Origin: Roseateles sp.
GTDB lineage: Bacteria; Pseudomonadota; Gammaproteobacteria; Burkholderiales; Burkholderiaceae_C
Direction: 5' to 3'
NCBI GenBank assembly: GCA_019234295.1
Contig: JAFALK010000061.1
Span: 1 to 41,422 of the forward strand
DNA: 41,422 nucleotides
Position numbers and translations under genes: made by a program. Each line of letters starts with the position of its first letter. Positions within the stretch are counted from its first letter, which is position 1. Below the pieces are notes generated by a model. That model did no database searches. It saw only the letters and a list, made by a program, of their open reading frames with translations, and was not told where the DNA came from. Positions 23,564-31,876 of this stretch are shown one piece after another.

Positions 23564-25354
23564 TCAGGCTTCGAATTGCATCGACGCGAGTCTCGCGTAT
23601 AGACCGCCGCGTGCAAGCAACTCAGCGTGATTGCCCGTTTCGACGATGCGGCCATGTTCGAGCACCACGATGCGGTCGGCCTTCTGCACGGTCGACAGGC
23701 GGTGGGCAATGACCAGGGTCGTGCGATGCTGCATGGCGGCCTCCAGCGCGGCCTGCACGACGCGCTCGCTCTCCGTGTCCAGCGCGCTCGTGGCCTCGTC
23801 AAGGAGCAGCAGGGGTGGGTTCTTGAGGATGGCCCGCGCGATGCTGATGCGCTGGCGCTGGCCGCCCGAGAGACGCACGCCGCGCTCGCCGAGGAAGCTC
23901 TTGTAGCCCTCGGGTAGGGCACGGATGAATTCATCGGCGAAGGCGGCACGGGCCGCGTCCATCACCTCTTCGTCGGAGGCCTCGGGCCGGCCGTAGCGAA
24001 TGTTCTCCATGGCGCTGGTCGAGAAGATCACGCTGTCCTGCGGCACGAGGCCAATGGCGTGGCGCAGCTCGGCCAGACGCAGCTGGCGAGAGGGCTGGCC
24101 ATTGACCAAGATCTCGCCGGCCTGGGCATCGTAGAAGCGCAGCAGCAGCTGGAACACCGTGCTCTTGCCCGCGCCGGAGGGGCCGACCAAGGCCACCGTC
24201 TCGCCCTTGCGGATGTCGAGCGAGAAGTCGGCCAGCGCGGCGGTCTGCGGGCGCGCCGGGTAATGAAAGGTCAGGTGACGGATCGAGACCTCGGTGCCAC
24301 CGCTGGAAGGCGGCAGGGGCAGGGGCTGCGCGGCGTCGAGCACGGTCGAGCGCGCGGCCAGCAGCTCCATCAGCCGCTCTGTGGCTCCGGCAGCTCGCTG
24401 CACATCGCCATAGACCTCAGCCAGCACAGCCACCGAGGAGATCAGCAGGATCACGTAGACCACCGTCTGGCCGAGGTGGCCGGCGCTGATCTGCCCGGCC
24501 AGTACAGCCTGCGTGCCTTGGTAGAGGCCCCAGAGCAGGCCGCCGAAGGTGCCTGTGATGACGAAGGCCACGAGCATGGAGCGCACCCGGGTGCGCTTGC
24601 GGGCGGTCTGGAAGGCGGACTCGCTGGCCTCGGTGAAGCGCTTCGATTCCGCGGTTTCTTGCGTATAGCTCTGGACCACGGGCACGGCGTTGAGCACCTC
24701 GGCGGCGATGGCGCTGGTATCGGCCACGCGGTCCTGGCTGTCCCGGCTCAGGCGCCGCACGCGCCGGCCGAAGTACAGAGCCGGCGCCACCACGAGCACG
24801 AGGATGCCCAGAACCTGCACCATCACAAGCGGATTGGTGGCGATCAGCATGATCAGCGCACCGATGCCCATCACCGTGTTGCGCAGCCCCATGGACAGGC
24901 TGGAGCCGACGACGGTCTGTACTACGGTGGTATCGGTCGTGATGCGGCTGAGCACCTCGCCGGTCTGGGTGGTTTCGAAGAACTCGGGGCTTTGGGTCAG
25001 CACATGTCCGTAGACGGCGCTGCGCAGGTCGGCCGTCACGCGCTCGCCCAGCCAGGTCACTGCGTAGAAGCGCAGGGCCGAGAACACGCCCAGCGCCGCG
25101 CCCACGCCGAAGAGGGCGAGGAAGTGCTCGCGCAGCGCCATCAGCTTGTCCCCGGGTGAGGCCTTGGCGAAGCCCTCGTCAATCAGGCCTCGCAGGGCGG
25201 CGGGGAAAACGAGCGTCGAAACGGCCGCGAGGATGAGGAAGAGCACGGCCAGCAAGATGCGTCCGCGATAAGGACGCAGAAAGGGCCATAACCCGCGCAG
25301 GGAGCGAGGGTTGGCGCTGGGTCTCGTCGCAGGAGAAGTGCTGGCTTGTGGCAT
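23564..25354 (-). CDS. ABC exporter, fused membrane and ATPase half-transporter
   Basis: A 596-residue half-transporter that would work as a dimer in the inner membrane. An ABC type-1 membrane domain with six helices fills about 20-320. The ATPase domain has Walker A GPSGAGKST, signature LSGGQRQR, Walker B LLLLDEATSALD and the H-loop IAHRLST. It resembles MsbA/LmrA-type multidrug or lipid exporters. It starts at ATG 25354, divergent from marR with a 69-base shared control region. That suggests MarR regulation of both sides, though only the marR promoter is clear. The cargo is not known. Confidence 0.92.
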   Translation of the reverse strand: MPQASTSPATRPSANPRSLRGLWPFLRPYRGRILLAVLFLILAAVSTLVFPAALRGLIDEGFAKASPGDKLMALREHFLALFGVGAALGVFSALRFYAVTWLGERVTADLRSAVYGHVLTQSPEFFETTQTGEVLSRITTDTTVVQTVVGSSLSMGLRNTVMGIGALIMLIATNPLVMVQVLGILVLVVAPALYFGRRVRRLSRDSQDRVADTSAIAAEVLNAVPVVQSYTQETAESKRFTEASESAFQTARKRTRVRSMLVAFVITGTFGGLLWGLYQGTQAVLAGQISAGHLGQTVVYVILLISSVAVLAEVYGDVQRAAGATERLMELLAARSTVLDAAQPLPLPPSSGGTEVSIRHLTFHYPARPQTAALADFSLDIRKGETVALVGPSGAGKSTVFQLLLRFYDAQAGEILVNGQPSRQLRLAELRHAIGLVPQDSVIFSTSAMENIRYGRPEASDEEVMDAARAAFADEFIRALPEGYKSFLGERGVRLSGGQRQRISIARAILKNPPLLLLDEATSALDTESERVVQAALEAAMQHRTTLVIAHRLSTVQKADRIVVLEHGRIVETGNHAELLARGGLYARLASMQFEA

Positions 25355-25385
25355 GAGTGGATATTCCCTTTCGCTTATTATTGCC

Positions 25386-25414
25386 TTGACAATGATTGCC
25401 TAGGCAAGTATATT
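25386..25414 (+). promoter_or_regulatory. marR promoter with palindromic operator
   Basis: A perfect -35 box TTGACA (25386-25391), a 17-base spacer and a -10 box TATATT (25409-25414) lie just upstream of the marR ATG at 25424. The spacer contains the perfect 12-bp palindrome TTGCCTAGGCAA (25396-25407), the size and position expected of a MarR operator that blocks RNA polymerase. An extra half-site TTGCC lies at 25381-25385. The site also sits inside the region divergent to the ABC exporter gene. Confidence 0.85.
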
Positions 25415-25423
25415 TTGCCGACC

Positions 25424-25906
25424 ATGAAGAAAGAACTCTTCTACCAGCCCGATGCCTACTTACGCGACGAGAGCGTCGGCTACCTGCTCGCGCGGGCCAA
25501 GCAGACCATCGCCGCCGCATGTGACCAGCGCCTGTCAGCCCACGATCTGACCCATTCCCAGTGGGTGCCACTGCTCAAGCTGAGCCTGTGCGGCAAGCCC
25601 AGCCCGGTGGCCACGCTGGTGAGCGAGCTGGAGATTGATGCCGGCGCCGTGACGCGCCTGATCGACCGGCTCGAAGCCAAGGGCCTCGTGCGGCGCGAGC
25701 GTTCCAGCGAAGACCGCCGCGTCGTCCTCATTCACCTGACCGAAGAAGGTGAGCGCCTGGCCAGCGGCCTGACCGCCGTGCTCGCTGACGTCTTCAATGC
25801 CCACCTCAAAGGCTTCAGCCGGGAGGAATGGCAGCTCCTCCTGCAACTGTTGCGCCGCTTCGTCGCCAATGGCGAGGCCTTGCGCGAGTCTTCCAAAGAT
25901 AAATGA
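25424..25906 (+). CDS. MarR-family repressor of the efflux operon
   Basis: A 160-residue MarR regulator with a winged-helix core: LSAHDLTHSQWVPLLKL, then VATLVSELEIDAGAVTRLID and the wing RRERSSEDRRVVLIHLTEEG. The start at ATG 25424 sits ten bases after the -10 box, so the leader is very short. The frame extends upstream to 25346, but that would place the start before the promoter. The stop is one base before the outer membrane factor ATG. It most likely represses its own operon via the palindrome at 25396-25407 and is released by small aromatic or drug-like ligands, as other MarR proteins are. Confidence 0.94.
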   Translation: MKKELFYQPDAYLRDESVGYLLARAKQTIAAACDQRLSAHDLTHSQWVPLLKLSLCGKPSPVATLVSELEIDAGAVTRLIDRLEAKGLVRRERSSEDRRVVLIHLTEEGERLASGLTAVLADVFNAHLKGFSREEWQLLLQLLRRFVANGEALRESSKDK

Positions 25907-25907
25907 C

Positions 25908-27299
25908 ATGAACAAGAAACTCGCAAGACTGAGTGCGCTGGGCCTGGCCGTGATGCTGGCCGCCTGCGCCCCCATCCCCAAACTGGCCGAGCCCGCCAAG
26001 CCGCTGGACACGCAGCAGCTGGGTCTGGCCGACAAGCCGCAGCTCGATATCTCGGCTCGCTGGTGGAGCAGCTATCAGGACGCCGCGCTCGACGCTCTGA
26101 TCGACCGCGCCTTGGCCCAGAACCCCAACCTGGCCGCCGCCAGCGCTCGCGTGGCGCATGCCCAGGCCATGGCCGAAGCGGCCGGCGCTCAAGATCGCCC
26201 GGTCATCGGTGCCGGTGCCGACTGGACTCGCCAGCACCTCTCGGAAAACGGCTTCTATCCCAAGCCCTTTGCCGGCGAGACCTTGAACGTGATGAATCTG
26301 GGCGTGGGCGTCTCCTACAACTGGGACTTCTTCGGACGCCACAAGGCCGAGATTGAGTCGGCCCTGGGCGCTCGCCGCGCAGCCGAAATGGATGCCGCGG
26401 CAGCTCGCCTCATGCTCTCCGCCCAGGTGACGCGCGCCTACTTCGGTCTCGCTCGCGTGCTGGCCCAGCAAACGCTGCTGAACGATCAGCTGGCCGATCG
26501 CCAGCAAAGTCTGGATCTGGTGCGGGAGCGCCAGCAGGCCGGGTTGGACAACACCCAGGACCTGCGCCAGGCCGAGACGCCGTTGACTGAATTGCGCCGC
26601 CAATCGCAGGCCCTTGATGAGCAGGCCAGCCTCTTGCGCAACCAGTTGGCCGCGCTGAGCGTTCAGCCGGCGGCCGAGCTGGCCTCTCTCTCGCCGCGCA
26701 TGCCCGCCTTGTTGAGCTTCGAGGGCCAGCCGACGCTGAACCTGCTGGGCCGCCGGCCCGATGTGCTGGCAGCGCGCAGCCGCGTCGAGTCTGCCACGGG
26801 CCAGGTGACCGCTGCCAAGGCGCAGTTCTACCCGGATGTGACGCTGGCGGCGCAATATGCCTTCAACGCGACCACCGTGTCCAAGCTGCTGCAATCCAGC
26901 AGCGGTCAGTGGAACTTCGGCCCCGCGCTGCGCGTGCCGCTGTTCGACACCGGTGCCCTTCGCGCCCAGCTCAAGGGCCGTGCAGCTGAGCTTGACAGCG
27001 CGGTGGCCGCCTACAACGGCACCGTGCTCGAGGCCGTGCGCGATGCCTCCGATCAGGTGGCCAGCCTGCAGTCGCTGCAGGCCCAGGAGCACCAGACGGC
27101 CGACGGTTTGGCCAGCACCGAAGCCGCCTACGTCCTTGCGCGTGAGCGCTTTGACGCTGGGATGGGCAACAAGCTGGTTGTGCTGGCCGCCCATGGCCAG
27201 GTGCTGGCACAGCAACGCAGCCTGCTCGACCTGCGCGCCCAGGCGCTCGACACCCAGGTCAATCTCCTTCGCGCCCTTGGCGGCGGCATCGCCAACTGA
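25908..27299 (+). CDS. Outer membrane efflux factor (NodT/OprM type lipoprotein)
   Basis: A 463-residue outer membrane channel protein. The N-terminus has a lipoprotein signal with lipobox LAACAP (Cys about 20). Two outer-membrane-efflux repeats follow, with typical WWSSYQDAALDALIDRALAQ, NPNLAAASARVAHAQA, RRPDVLAARSRVESATGQV and the closing LLRALGG. It forms a trimeric tunnel that docks on the EmrA-type adaptor encoded next. Its ATG is one base after the marR stop. The 29-base gap to emrA supports a single operon of marR, channel, adaptor and pump. Confidence 0.95.
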   Translation: MNKKLARLSALGLAVMLAACAPIPKLAEPAKPLDTQQLGLADKPQLDISARWWSSYQDAALDALIDRALAQNPNLAAASARVAHAQAMAEAAGAQDRPVIGAGADWTRQHLSENGFYPKPFAGETLNVMNLGVGVSYNWDFFGRHKAEIESALGARRAAEMDAAAARLMLSAQVTRAYFGLARVLAQQTLLNDQLADRQQSLDLVRERQQAGLDNTQDLRQAETPLTELRRQSQALDEQASLLRNQLAALSVQPAAELASLSPRMPALLSFEGQPTLNLLGRRPDVLAARSRVESATGQVTAAKAQFYPDVTLAAQYAFNATTVSKLLQSSSGQWNFGPALRVPLFDTGALRAQLKGRAAELDSAVAAYNGTVLEAVRDASDQVASLQSLQAQEHQTADGLASTEAAYVLARERFDAGMGNKLVVLAAHGQVLAQQRSLLDLRAQALDTQVNLLRALGGGIAN

Positions 27300-27328
27300 A
27301 GCTAGAACCGAATACAGAAAGCAACACC

Positions 27329-28573
27329 ATGAGCGACAACAACACTCCCGGCCAGGCCAGCGGCAACGGCAACGGCAATGGAAATGGCCAGCGCAAACGT
27401 GCCCTGACGATCCTGACTGTGGCCGTTCTGGCCGTGGGCGCCGTGTACGGCGGCTACGCGTTCATCGTCGGCAAGCGCTACGAAAGTACCGATAACGCCT
27501 ACGTCAACGCCAACGTCGTCCAGATCACGCCCCTGGTTGGCGGCACTGTGACCGGCATCTACGCCGACGACACCGACTTCGTGAAGGCCGGCCAGAAGCT
27601 GGTGAGTCTGGATCCCGCCGATGCCCGCGTGGCGCTCGATCAGGCCGAGAGCGCCCTGGCCCAGACCGTGCGCGAAGTGCGCACGCTCTACGCCAACAAC
27701 AGCACCCTGGATTCACAGGTCAAGCTGCGCGAGGCCGACCTGACCCGCGCGCAGACCGAACTGACCCGCGCCAAGCTCGACGAATCGCGCCGCGCCCCTC
27801 TGGTGAGCAGCGGTGCCGTGGGCAAGGAAGAGCTGGAGCACGCCCGCACGGCCGTGGCCGGCGCGAGCAGCGCCGTCGCCGCCGCGCAAAGCGCCCTGCA
27901 GGCCGCGCGCGACCAGGCTTTGTCCAATCGCGCCCTGACTGACGGCATCGCCGCCGCCGATCACCCCAATGTGCAGCGCGCAGCCGCCAAGGTGCGCGAG
28001 GCCTACCTGGCCCTGCAGCGCGCCGAGCTGCCCGCACCGGTGGACGGCTGGATCGCACGCCGCAGCGTGCAGGTCGGCCAGCGCGTGGGCGCCGGCAGCC
28101 CGCTGATGGCCGTGGTCGGCCTGAGGGACGCCTGGGTCGACGCCAACTTCAAGGAAAGCCAGATCGCGCGCCTGCGCATCGGCCAAAAGGTCAGGCTCGA
28201 TGCTGACGTCTACGGCAGCAAGATCGAGTTCGATGGCACGATCCAGGGCCTCTCCGCTGGTACCGGTGCGGCCTTTGCCCTGCTGCCAGCGCAGAACGCC
28301 ACCGGCAACTGGATCAAGGTCGTGCAGCGCGTGCCGGTGCGCATCGCGCTGGATCCCAAGCAAGTGGCCGAGCATCCTCTGCGTGTCGGCCTGTCGATGG
28401 AAGTGACCGTCGACGTGCAGGATCAGAGCGGCAAGATGCTGACTGCCGAACAGCGCACGACGCCGGCCGCCGAGACCACCGTCTTCAGCCAAGTCGACAA
28501 GGACGCTGACGCCTTGGTTCAGCGCATCGTCAAGGCCAATCTGGGCGGCGCCGCGAAGGCCAAGAAGGCCTGA
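27329..28573 (+). CDS. emrA: EmrA-like membrane fusion protein (HlyD family)
   Basis: A 414-residue periplasmic adaptor. A Gly-Asn repeat tail (about 11-20, from six-base DNA repeats) precedes one membrane helix (about 26-46). Next are STDNAYVNANVVQITPLVGG, the signature of EmrA adaptors, a lipoyl half-motif and a long helical hairpin (about 100-220). The second lipoyl half is PAPVDGWIARRSVQVGQRVG, and the beta-barrel part includes ANFKESQIARLRIGQKV. It links the MFS pump to the outer membrane channel so that drugs leave the cell in one step. Its length is usual for the family. Confidence 0.94.
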   Translation: MSDNNTPGQASGNGNGNGNGQRKRALTILTVAVLAVGAVYGGYAFIVGKRYESTDNAYVNANVVQITPLVGGTVTGIYADDTDFVKAGQKLVSLDPADARVALDQAESALAQTVREVRTLYANNSTLDSQVKLREADLTRAQTELTRAKLDESRRAPLVSSGAVGKEELEHARTAVAGASSAVAAAQSALQAARDQALSNRALTDGIAAADHPNVQRAAAKVREAYLALQRAELPAPVDGWIARRSVQVGQRVGAGSPLMAVVGLRDAWVDANFKESQIARLRIGQKVRLDADVYGSKIEFDGTIQGLSAGTGAAFALLPAQNATGNWIKVVQRVPVRIALDPKQVAEHPLRVGLSMEVTVDVQDQSGKMLTAEQRTTPAAETTVFSQVDKDADALVQRIVKANLGGAAKAKKA

Positions 28574-28581
28574 GACGGACC

Positions 28582-30144
28582 ATGAGCAATTCCGCTCTCG
28601 CCGAGGTCAAGCCTCTGCACGGATCGGCCCTGGTGCTGGGCACGATCTCCCTGTCGCTGGCGACCTTCATGAACGTGCTGGATTCGTCCATTGCGAACGT
28701 CTCGCTACCCGCCATCGCCGGCGACCTTGGCGTGAGCCCCGTGCAGGGCACCTGGGTCATCACGAGCTTCGGCGTGGCCAATGCCATCTCTGTGCCGTTG
28801 ACCGGCTGGCTCACCCAGCGTTTCGGCGCCGTGCGGCTGTTCACCATGAGCGTGATCGCCTTCGTGATCGCCTCGTGGCTCTGCGGCTTCGCGCACTCGC
28901 TCGAGACCTTGGTGCTGTTCCGCGCCCTGCAGGGCCTGGTCGCCGGCCCCATGATCCCGCTCTCGCAGACGCTGCTGCTGTCCAGCTATCCGAAGGCCAA
29001 GGCCGGCACGGCGCTGGCCTTGTGGGGCATGACCACGCTCGTGGCCCCGGTGGCGGGACCCTTGCTTGGCGGCTGGATCACTGACAACTTCACCTGGCCC
29101 TGGATCTTCTACATCAACGTGCCGGTCGGCCTGTTTGCGGCCTTCATCACCTGGGGCATCTATCACAAGCGAGAGACGCCCACGCACAAGCTGCCCATCG
29201 ACAGCATCGGCCTGGCCCTGCTTGTTCTGTGGGTCGGCTCCCTGCAGCTGATGCTGGACAAGGGCAAAGAGCTCGACTGGTTTCACAGCGGCGCCATCCA
29301 GATCTTGGCCGTGGTGGCGGTGGTGGCCTTCCTGTTCTTCGTGATCTGGGAGTGGTATGACGATCACCCCGTTGTCGACTTGCACCTGTTCCGCGGCCGC
29401 AACTTCACCTTCGGTGTGATCTCGATTGCAGCGGCCTATGGCCTGTTCTTCGGCAACCTCGTGCTGCTGCCCCTGTGGCTGCAACAGTGGATGGGCTACA
29501 CGGCGGTGGACGCCGGCTGGGCGCTGGCGCCGGTGGGCTTCTTGGCGATCTTGCTTTCGCCGGTGGTTGGCAAGCAAGTCGGCAAGCGCGACCCGCGCAT
29601 CCTGGCCACGATCGCCTTCATGGTCTTCGCCCTGGTGTTGTGGATGCGCTCCAACTTCACAACCGGCACGGACCTGGCCACCATCATGCTGCCCACCGTG
29701 ATCCAGGGCGCGGCGATGGCCTGCTTCTTCATTCCGCTGACGACGCTGATCCTGGCCGGCATTCCGCCCCAGCGCATGGCGGCTGCCGCCGGACTGTCGA
29801 ACTTTGTGCGCATCACTGCGGGCGCAATGGGCACGTCGATCTCGACCACGCTGTGGGAGAACCGCGCCACGCTGCACCATGCGCACCTCGTGGAGGCGCG
29901 GGGTCAGCTCGGTGACCCGGTGGCGGGCGAGGTCCTGCACCAGCTGGGCGCCGCCACGGGCTTCACCGACACGCAGACCGCCGGCTTCTTGAACCGCCTG
30001 GTGGACCAGCAGGCTTTCACGCGAGCAGTGGACGACATCTTCCTTGCCTCGGCCTTTTGCTTCCTGTTGCTGATCGCCACGGTCTGGCTGACCCGGCGTC
30101 CGGCCCAGCAGGCGGGCGGGGTGGATGCAGGCGGAGCCCATTGA
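28582..30144 (+). CDS. emrB: EmrB-like multidrug MFS transporter (DHA2 family)
   Basis: A 520-residue inner membrane pump with about 14 hydrophobic helices, as in the DHA2 family. NVLDSSIANVSLPAIAGDLG is the helix-1 motif D1. WVITSFGVANAISVPLTGWL and TQRFGAVRLF form motif A. FRALQGLVAGPMIPLSQTLL and GPLLGGWITDNFTWPWIFYI are motifs B and C. It exchanges protons for hydrophobic compounds and pairs with the EmrA-like adaptor, whose stop is 8 bases upstream. It ends the marR operon; a small hairpin follows at 30195-30213. Confidence 0.95.
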   Translation: MSNSALAEVKPLHGSALVLGTISLSLATFMNVLDSSIANVSLPAIAGDLGVSPVQGTWVITSFGVANAISVPLTGWLTQRFGAVRLFTMSVIAFVIASWLCGFAHSLETLVLFRALQGLVAGPMIPLSQTLLLSSYPKAKAGTALALWGMTTLVAPVAGPLLGGWITDNFTWPWIFYINVPVGLFAAFITWGIYHKRETPTHKLPIDSIGLALLVLWVGSLQLMLDKGKELDWFHSGAIQILAVVAVVAFLFFVIWEWYDDHPVVDLHLFRGRNFTFGVISIAAAYGLFFGNLVLLPLWLQQWMGYTAVDAGWALAPVGFLAILLSPVVGKQVGKRDPRILATIAFMVFALVLWMRSNFTTGTDLATIMLPTVIQGAAMACFFIPLTTLILAGIPPQRMAAAAGLSNFVRITAGAMGTSISTTLWENRATLHHAHLVEARGQLGDPVAGEVLHQLGAATGFTDTQTAGFLNRLVDQQAFTRAVDDIFLASAFCFLLLIATVWLTRRPAQQAGGVDAGGAH

Positions 30145-30194
30145 GATCCGGCAGTTTGTGCAATTGTTGACAGCCGTCACGGCGGCGTGAAGGG

Positions 30195-30213
30195 ATCCCC
30201 GGTGATAGGGGAT
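30195..30213. terminator. Small hairpin between emrB and the GGDEF gene
   Basis: ATCCCC and GGGGAT form a 6-bp stem with loop GGTGATA, 51 bases after the emrB stop. No T-run follows, so it may be a weak terminator of the efflux operon or a leader element of the next gene. The 126 bases between the two genes hold nothing else certain. Confidence 0.35.
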
Positions 30214-30270
30214 TCAAGGCGGACGGAGATTGCGATTTGATGGGCATGCCTCGTTGTCAAGGTATGCATC

Positions 30271-30942
30271 ATGGAATCGACCGCATCCGCCTCCTTCGCC
30301 TCCCACGCGGTCTCTGTTCTCAGCCTGATTCGCCGACACCTCGGCAAGTTCGGGACGTTGATCGTTCTTGCCCTCAAGCGCTTGCAAGGCCAGGCCGGTT
30401 CGCGCAAAGCGAGCGCAGGCCAGCTCGATGTGCTCACAGGCTTGCTCGCGCGCGACGCCTTCTTATGTTTCTTGGCGCGTGAATGCGCGCTTGCGCGTCG
30501 GCACGGCATCGAGCTCTCGGTCCTGCGCATCGACGTCGATCATCTGCGCGCCGTCAACCATCGCTACGGCAAGCGTTGCGGCAACGAGCTGCTGCGCCGC
30601 GTGGGCACTCGTTGCACGCGCACGCTGCGCGGCGGCGACGTCGTGGCGCGCTTTGACGGAGGCGAGTTCATGGTCCTCTTGCCGCATACCGATGCGCTCG
30701 GCGCCCTGGATACCGCCGACCGCCTGCGCGAGCGGGTGGCGGCGCTGGACTTCGGCTGGTTCGGACACGCGGTCCAGGTGAATGTGAGCGTGGGCGTGGC
30801 CTCGTTGCGCGAGGACCTCGGCCTGGCCGATCAACTGCTCCACGAGGCCGATCAGGCCTTGAGACAGGCCAAGGCAGCCGGCCGCAACTGCGTGCGCGCG
30901 CTCGGCGGGCCGGAGCCGGCCTCCACCAGCCACGTCAGGTAA
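30271..30942 (+). CDS. GGDEF-domain protein with degenerate active site
   Basis: A 223-residue protein with one hydrophobic stretch near 27-36 and a GGDEF domain at about 53-215. The active loop reads DGGEF (129-133) where active cyclases have GGDEF or GGEEF. The metal-binding third residue is therefore glycine, and the first glycine is aspartate. The nearby [13 protein letters not shown] and GNELL also depart from consensus (lysine to arginine, aspartate to asparagine). The inhibitory-site motif RxxD is intact (RGGD, 120-123) at its usual distance. It probably does not make c-di-GMP but may bind it. Its stop overlaps the miaA stop by 8 bases on opposite strands. Confidence 0.85.
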   Translation: MESTASASFASHAVSVLSLIRRHLGKFGTLIVLALKRLQGQAGSRKASAGQLDVLTGLLARDAFLCFLARECALARRHGIELSVLRIDVDHLRAVNHRYGKRCGNELLRRVGTRCTRTLRGGDVVARFDGGEFMVLLPHTDALGALDTADRLRERVAALDFGWFGHAVQVNVSVGVASLREDLGLADQLLHEADQALRQAKAAGRNCVRALGGPEPASTSHVR

Positions 30943-31876
30943 GCAGGCGCTGCAGTGCGGCCATCAGCTCCGGGATGGGCTGCGGGCCATCGCAGGAGAC
31001 CACCCGGCGCTGGGGCATGGAGCGCAACCAGGTGATCTGGCGCTTGGCGAGCTGCCGCGTGGCGGCGATGCCTTTCTCGGGCAGCGATTTGAATTCCCCG
31101 CTGTCCAGGGCTTCCCAAGTCTGGCGATAACCGACGCAGCGCATCGAAGGCATTCCAGGGTTCAGGTCACCGCGCGCGCGCAATCGCTTCACTTCGTCCA
31201 CGAGGCCGGCATCGAGCATTTGCTTGAAGCGCAGCGCCAGCCGCTCGTGCAGCCAGGCGCGGTCCTGCGGCTCCAGCGAAAAAATCGGCCAGTCCACGCC
31301 CGGCTCTCGCACCTCGTGCAGCTCGCTCATGGGCTTGCCGGCCAGGATGCAGACCTCGAGCGCACGCTGGATGCGTTGCGAATCGTTGGGCGAAAGACGC
31401 GCCGCGGTGGCCGGGTCGAGCGTGGCAAGTTCGGCGTGCAGGGCCGGCCAGCCTTCACGCGCCGCCCGTTCGTCCAGCTCGGCGCGCAGGGCCTCGTCGG
31501 CCTGGGGCAGGGTGGAGAGGCCATCGAACAAGGCCTTGAAGTACAACATGGTCCCGCCGACGAAGAGCGGCAGGCGGCCGCGGCCCAGAATCGCCTCAGC
31601 CAGCGGCTTGGCGGCGCGCACGAATTCTGCGGCCGAGTACGCCTCGGTCGGCTCGATGATGTCGATCAGATGGTGCGGCACGGCGGCCATCTCGGCGGCC
31701 GTGGGCTTGGCCGTGCCGAGGTCCATGCCGCGGTAGACAAGGGCTGAATCGACGCTGACGATCTCCACCGGCAGCCGCTCCGCCAGGGCCAGGGCGGCCG
31801 CAGTCTTGCCGCAGCCCGTGGGCCCGGCCAGACAGACCGGCTTCAGAACTTTTCCCACGGCGCCAGGTAACGCCAT
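30935..31876 (-). CDS. miaA: tRNA dimethylallyltransferase
   Basis: A 313-residue enzyme that adds the isopentenyl group to adenosine 37 of tRNAs reading UNN codons. The P-loop [26 protein letters not shown], the [12 protein letters not shown] segment and [12 protein letters not shown] are all typical, and the length matches E. coli MiaA. The start at ATG 31876 overlaps the end of the pseudouridine synthase gene by 34 bases. GTG at 31858 is an alternative that keeps the P-loop. It is the last gene of the mutL-synthase-miaA operon, a common betaproteobacterial arrangement. Confidence 0.95.
   Translation of the reverse strand: MALPGAVGKVLKPVCLAGPTGCGKTAAALALAERLPVEIVSVDSALVYRGMDLGTAKPTAAEMAAVPHHLIDIIEPTEAYSAAEFVRAAKPLAEAILGRGRLPLFVGGTMLYFKALFDGLSTLPQADEALRAELDERAAREGWPALHAELATLDPATAARLSPNDSQRIQRALEVCILAGKPMSELHEVREPGVDWPIFSLEPQDRAWLHERLALRFKQMLDAGLVDEVKRLRARGDLNPGMPSMRCVGYRQTWEALDSGEFKSLPEKGIAATRQLAKRQITWLRSMPQRRVVSCDGPQPIPELMAALQRLLT

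Noticed and set aside
21487..23949. An 820-codon frame joining part of the ABC exporter region to the sulfurtransferase
   Set aside because: Only its last 323 codons, from the ATG at 22458, are real. The earlier part is out of frame with the dehydrogenase and exporter genes.
30160..30200. TTGACA at 30167-30172 as a promoter for the GGDEF gene
   Set aside because: No acceptable -10 box lies 16-18 bases downstream, so I did not call it.
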